From JBKPDV01 sp046728075 (lineage in GTDB: Bacteria > Acidobacteriota > Thermoanaerobaculia > UBA5066 > Gp7-AA6), in NCBI GenBank assembly GCA_046728075.1, contig JBKPDV010000284.1, forward strand, positions 1-14,264: DNA of 14,264 bases, written 5' to 3'. The notes below the pieces were generated by a model. The model did not search any database. It worked only from the letters and a program-made list of their open reading frames with translations, and was not told where the DNA came from. Positions 12,882 through 14,264 of the stretch are shown piece after piece. Position 1 is the first letter of the stretch; each line of letters opens with the position of its first letter. The position numbers were made by a program, and so were the translations under genes.

Positions 12882-14264
12882 ATGAAGCCGGTTCGCGTCG
12901 CGTCGCTTGTCCTGGCGGTCTCCGTTTGCGCTGCGCTGACGGCACAGACGCAGTCCTCTCGCTCCCTGGCGGCAGAGCGCGCTTCCGCAGATTCGGGGGC
13001 GCGCGAGGTTTTGTTCCGGAACGCCTCGACCGCCGAAGGTTCGCCTGTTGTGGCCGCGTCGGCCGTCATCTTTGGCTCGATCGGGACGGCGGCCACGGGA
13101 GGCGCGCCGGTGCAGGTTTTCACGCGGCGGGCCGACGTCTTGCTGACCGCGGGCCCGACCGCGACGCCCTGTTTTTTCCCGGCTTACCTCTCCGACGGAA
13201 AGTACTACTTCCAGGTGACCGATCCTTCCGGCCGCACGCTCCTCTCGACCGACCCGGTCTCCGAGCGCGCGTTTACGGTCAAAGGTGGCGTCATCTCTTC
13301 CTACGATGGGACGACGCATGCGACCGACGGCAAGACGGCCTGTGGGTCGCTCGCGATCGCGCTCTCTCCTTACAACGACGCCGGCGCGCGCAAGGCGCTC
13401 TACATCGTCTGGGTGACGCCCGTCGCGGCATTCGACGGAACTCCGAGCCAGGTCGATCCGGTCTGCGGCACCGGCTGCTTTCACGGCTTTCACACCGATA
13501 CTTCTCTGACGGCGGGTTTTCGGGTCGAGGACAAGCCTTCCTGCGACGACTCCTTCTGCATCTCGGGCGTGGCGTTCAACGACGCCAACGGCAACGGGGT
13601 GCGGGACTCGGGAGAGGCGGGCCTGCCCGGCGTTCCGATCAAGGTGGAAAACGCGACCGGCCTCGTCCTGACCGGCCTCACCACCGCGGACGGCTCCTTC
13701 CAGATCTGCGGTCTCGCCTCCGGCGAGGATTTTCGGGTCACGAGCCCCGCGCCGCTCGGCTTCAAACAGACCGGGCCGGGCAATGCCGTCATCGCGCAGC
13801 GTCTGTTCGCGAAGGACTTCGCCTACATCATCCAGGTCTGCATGAACAACGTGCCCAACCTGCTCTTCCCGAGTGCGCCGATTCCCGGATCGATCGGCGG
13901 CGTGAAGTTCCAGGACAGCAACGCCAACGGCGCGCGGGATCCGGGCGAGCCGCCGCTCGCCGGCGTGACGATCAAGCTGACTCCGTCGGGCGGGGGGTCG
14001 ACCCAGACGACCGTCACGGCGGCGGATGGGACTTTCCTCTTCACCGGCCTCGCCGCCGGGACGTACACGTTGACGGAAACGCCACCGACCGGCTTTACGC
14101 AGACCTTGCCCGCTTCGGACGGCATCACCGTCGTGCTGCCGGCAAACGGAAACTCGGTCAGCAACGCCTTCGGCAATTTCAACGGGATCCTGACCGGGAC
14201 CATCTCCGGAGCGAAATTCAACGATGTGAACGGAAACGGAGTTCAGGACCCAGGGGAGCCGGGC
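12882..14264 (+). CDS. secreted SdrD B-like repeat protein (3' end off the right edge)
   Basis: The frame is open for 461 codons to the window end. The first ~22 residues (MKPVRVASLVLAVSVCAALTAQ) are a signal peptide with a likely cut after LTA, so the protein is exported. Residues ~40-220 form an N-terminal region I do not recognise, containing Cys97, Cys154, Cys195, Cys199, Cys221 and Cys226, possibly disulfide-bonded. From residue 227 come SdrD B-like units, each opening with a Ca-binding-type DxNxNGxxDxGE motif: FNDANGNGVRDSGEAGLPGV (232-251), FQDSNANGARDPGEPPLAGV (343-362) and FNDVNGNGVQDPGEPG (446-461). These are Ig/Cna-B-like beta domains found in surface adhesins and matrix proteins. 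The ATG is preceded by GGAAGGAAG (12868-12876) at 5 nt. A cell-surface or extracellular adhesive role is inferred; the anchor, if any, is outside the window. Confidence 0.5.
   Translation, partial: MKPVRVASLVLAVSVCAALTAQTQSSRSLAAERASADSGAREVLFRNASTAEGSPVVAASAVIFGSIGTAATGGAPVQVFTRRADVLLTAGPTATPCFFPAYLSDGKYYFQVTDPSGRTLLSTDPVSERAFTVKGGVISSYDGTTHATDGKTACGSLAIALSPYNDAGARKALYIVWVTPVAAFDGTPSQVDPVCGTGCFHGFHTDTSLTAGFRVEDKPSCDDSFCISGVAFNDANGNGVRDSGEAGLPGVPIKVENATGLVLTGLTTADGSFQICGLASGEDFRVTSPAPLGFKQTGPGNAVIAQRLFAKDFAYIIQVCMNNVPNLLFPSAPIPGSIGGVKFQDSNANGARDPGEPPLAGVTIKLTPSGGGSTQTTVTAADGTFLFTGLAAGTYTLTETPPTGFTQTLPASDGITVVLPANGNSVSNAFGNFNGILTGTISGAKFNDVNGNGVQDPGEPG
13560..14264 (+). repeat. tandem SdrD B-like domain repeats (three starts visible)
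   Basis: Protein-level repeats begin at 13560, 13890 and 14202, i.e. about 330 and 312 bp apart. Each starts ISG/IGG-V/A-x-F-x-D-x-N-x-NG and runs to a TLTETPP- or VTSPAP-like edge. The third is cut by the window end. The DNA copies have diverged, so this is an old domain array rather than a recent tandem duplication. Confidence 0.5.

Noticed and set aside
12822..13493. Minus-strand open frame (223 codons) opposite the secreted repeat protein
   Set aside because: Shadow; the plus strand has a signal peptide, a good ribosome site and SdrD-type repeats.
1..14264. CRISPR array, tRNA/rRNA, transposon or prophage signature
   Set aside because: No spaced direct repeats, RNA gene motifs, transposase, integrase or phage-like genes were seen on either strand.

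Overview
The window is GC-rich bacterial DNA carrying a surface-polysaccharide biosynthesis and export locus, followed by a few unrelated genes. Mixed ATG/GTG/TTG starts, tightly packed genes, large multidomain glycosyltransferases and a secreted SdrD-type repeat protein fit an environmental bacterium such as an Acidobacteriota member. That placement is a low-confidence impression; no rRNA or tRNA is present to anchor it.

Left part (1-3384, looks less GC-rich by eye): a minus-strand glycosyltransferase with an N-terminal coiled coil runs off the left edge. Divergent from it are two plus-strand SAM-dependent methyltransferases, the second with a CmoB-like fold. They end tail-to-tail against the next operon.

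Centre (3414-10553, minus strand): a compact five-gene operon read right to left. The order is UDP-GlcNAc 2-epimerase (wecB), a GT4-type glycosyltransferase, a 1039-residue protein with three glycosyltransferase domains (GT-B, GT2, GT-B), an ABC-2 permease (wzm type) and its ATPase (short wzt type). Genes are 4 nt or 40 nt apart or overlap by 4 nt (GTGA and ATGA). The simplest reading is that the operon makes UDP-ManNAc, builds a glycan on a lipid carrier in the cytoplasm and exports it by the ABC-transporter route. The methyltransferases and flanking glycosyltransferases would decorate or extend it.

Right part: a rhamnosyltransferase-like GT2 gene is divergent from wecB across only 27 bp. 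That gap holds an 8-bp inverted repeat and back-to-back -10-like elements that suggest leaderless transcripts. Then come an orphan ribbon-helix-helix antitoxin-like gene with a candidate operator, a GC-rich hairpin, a PP2C-type protein phosphatase on the minus strand, and a secreted SdrD B-like repeat protein running off the right edge. No gene-free stretch exceeds 300 bases; the largest gaps are 1527-1818 and 12656-12881. No tRNA, rRNA, CRISPR array, transposase or integrase was seen. I found no clearly new defence or mobile system. The most distinctive items are the triple glycosyltransferase, the divergent leaderless-type promoter and the antitoxin without a toxin.
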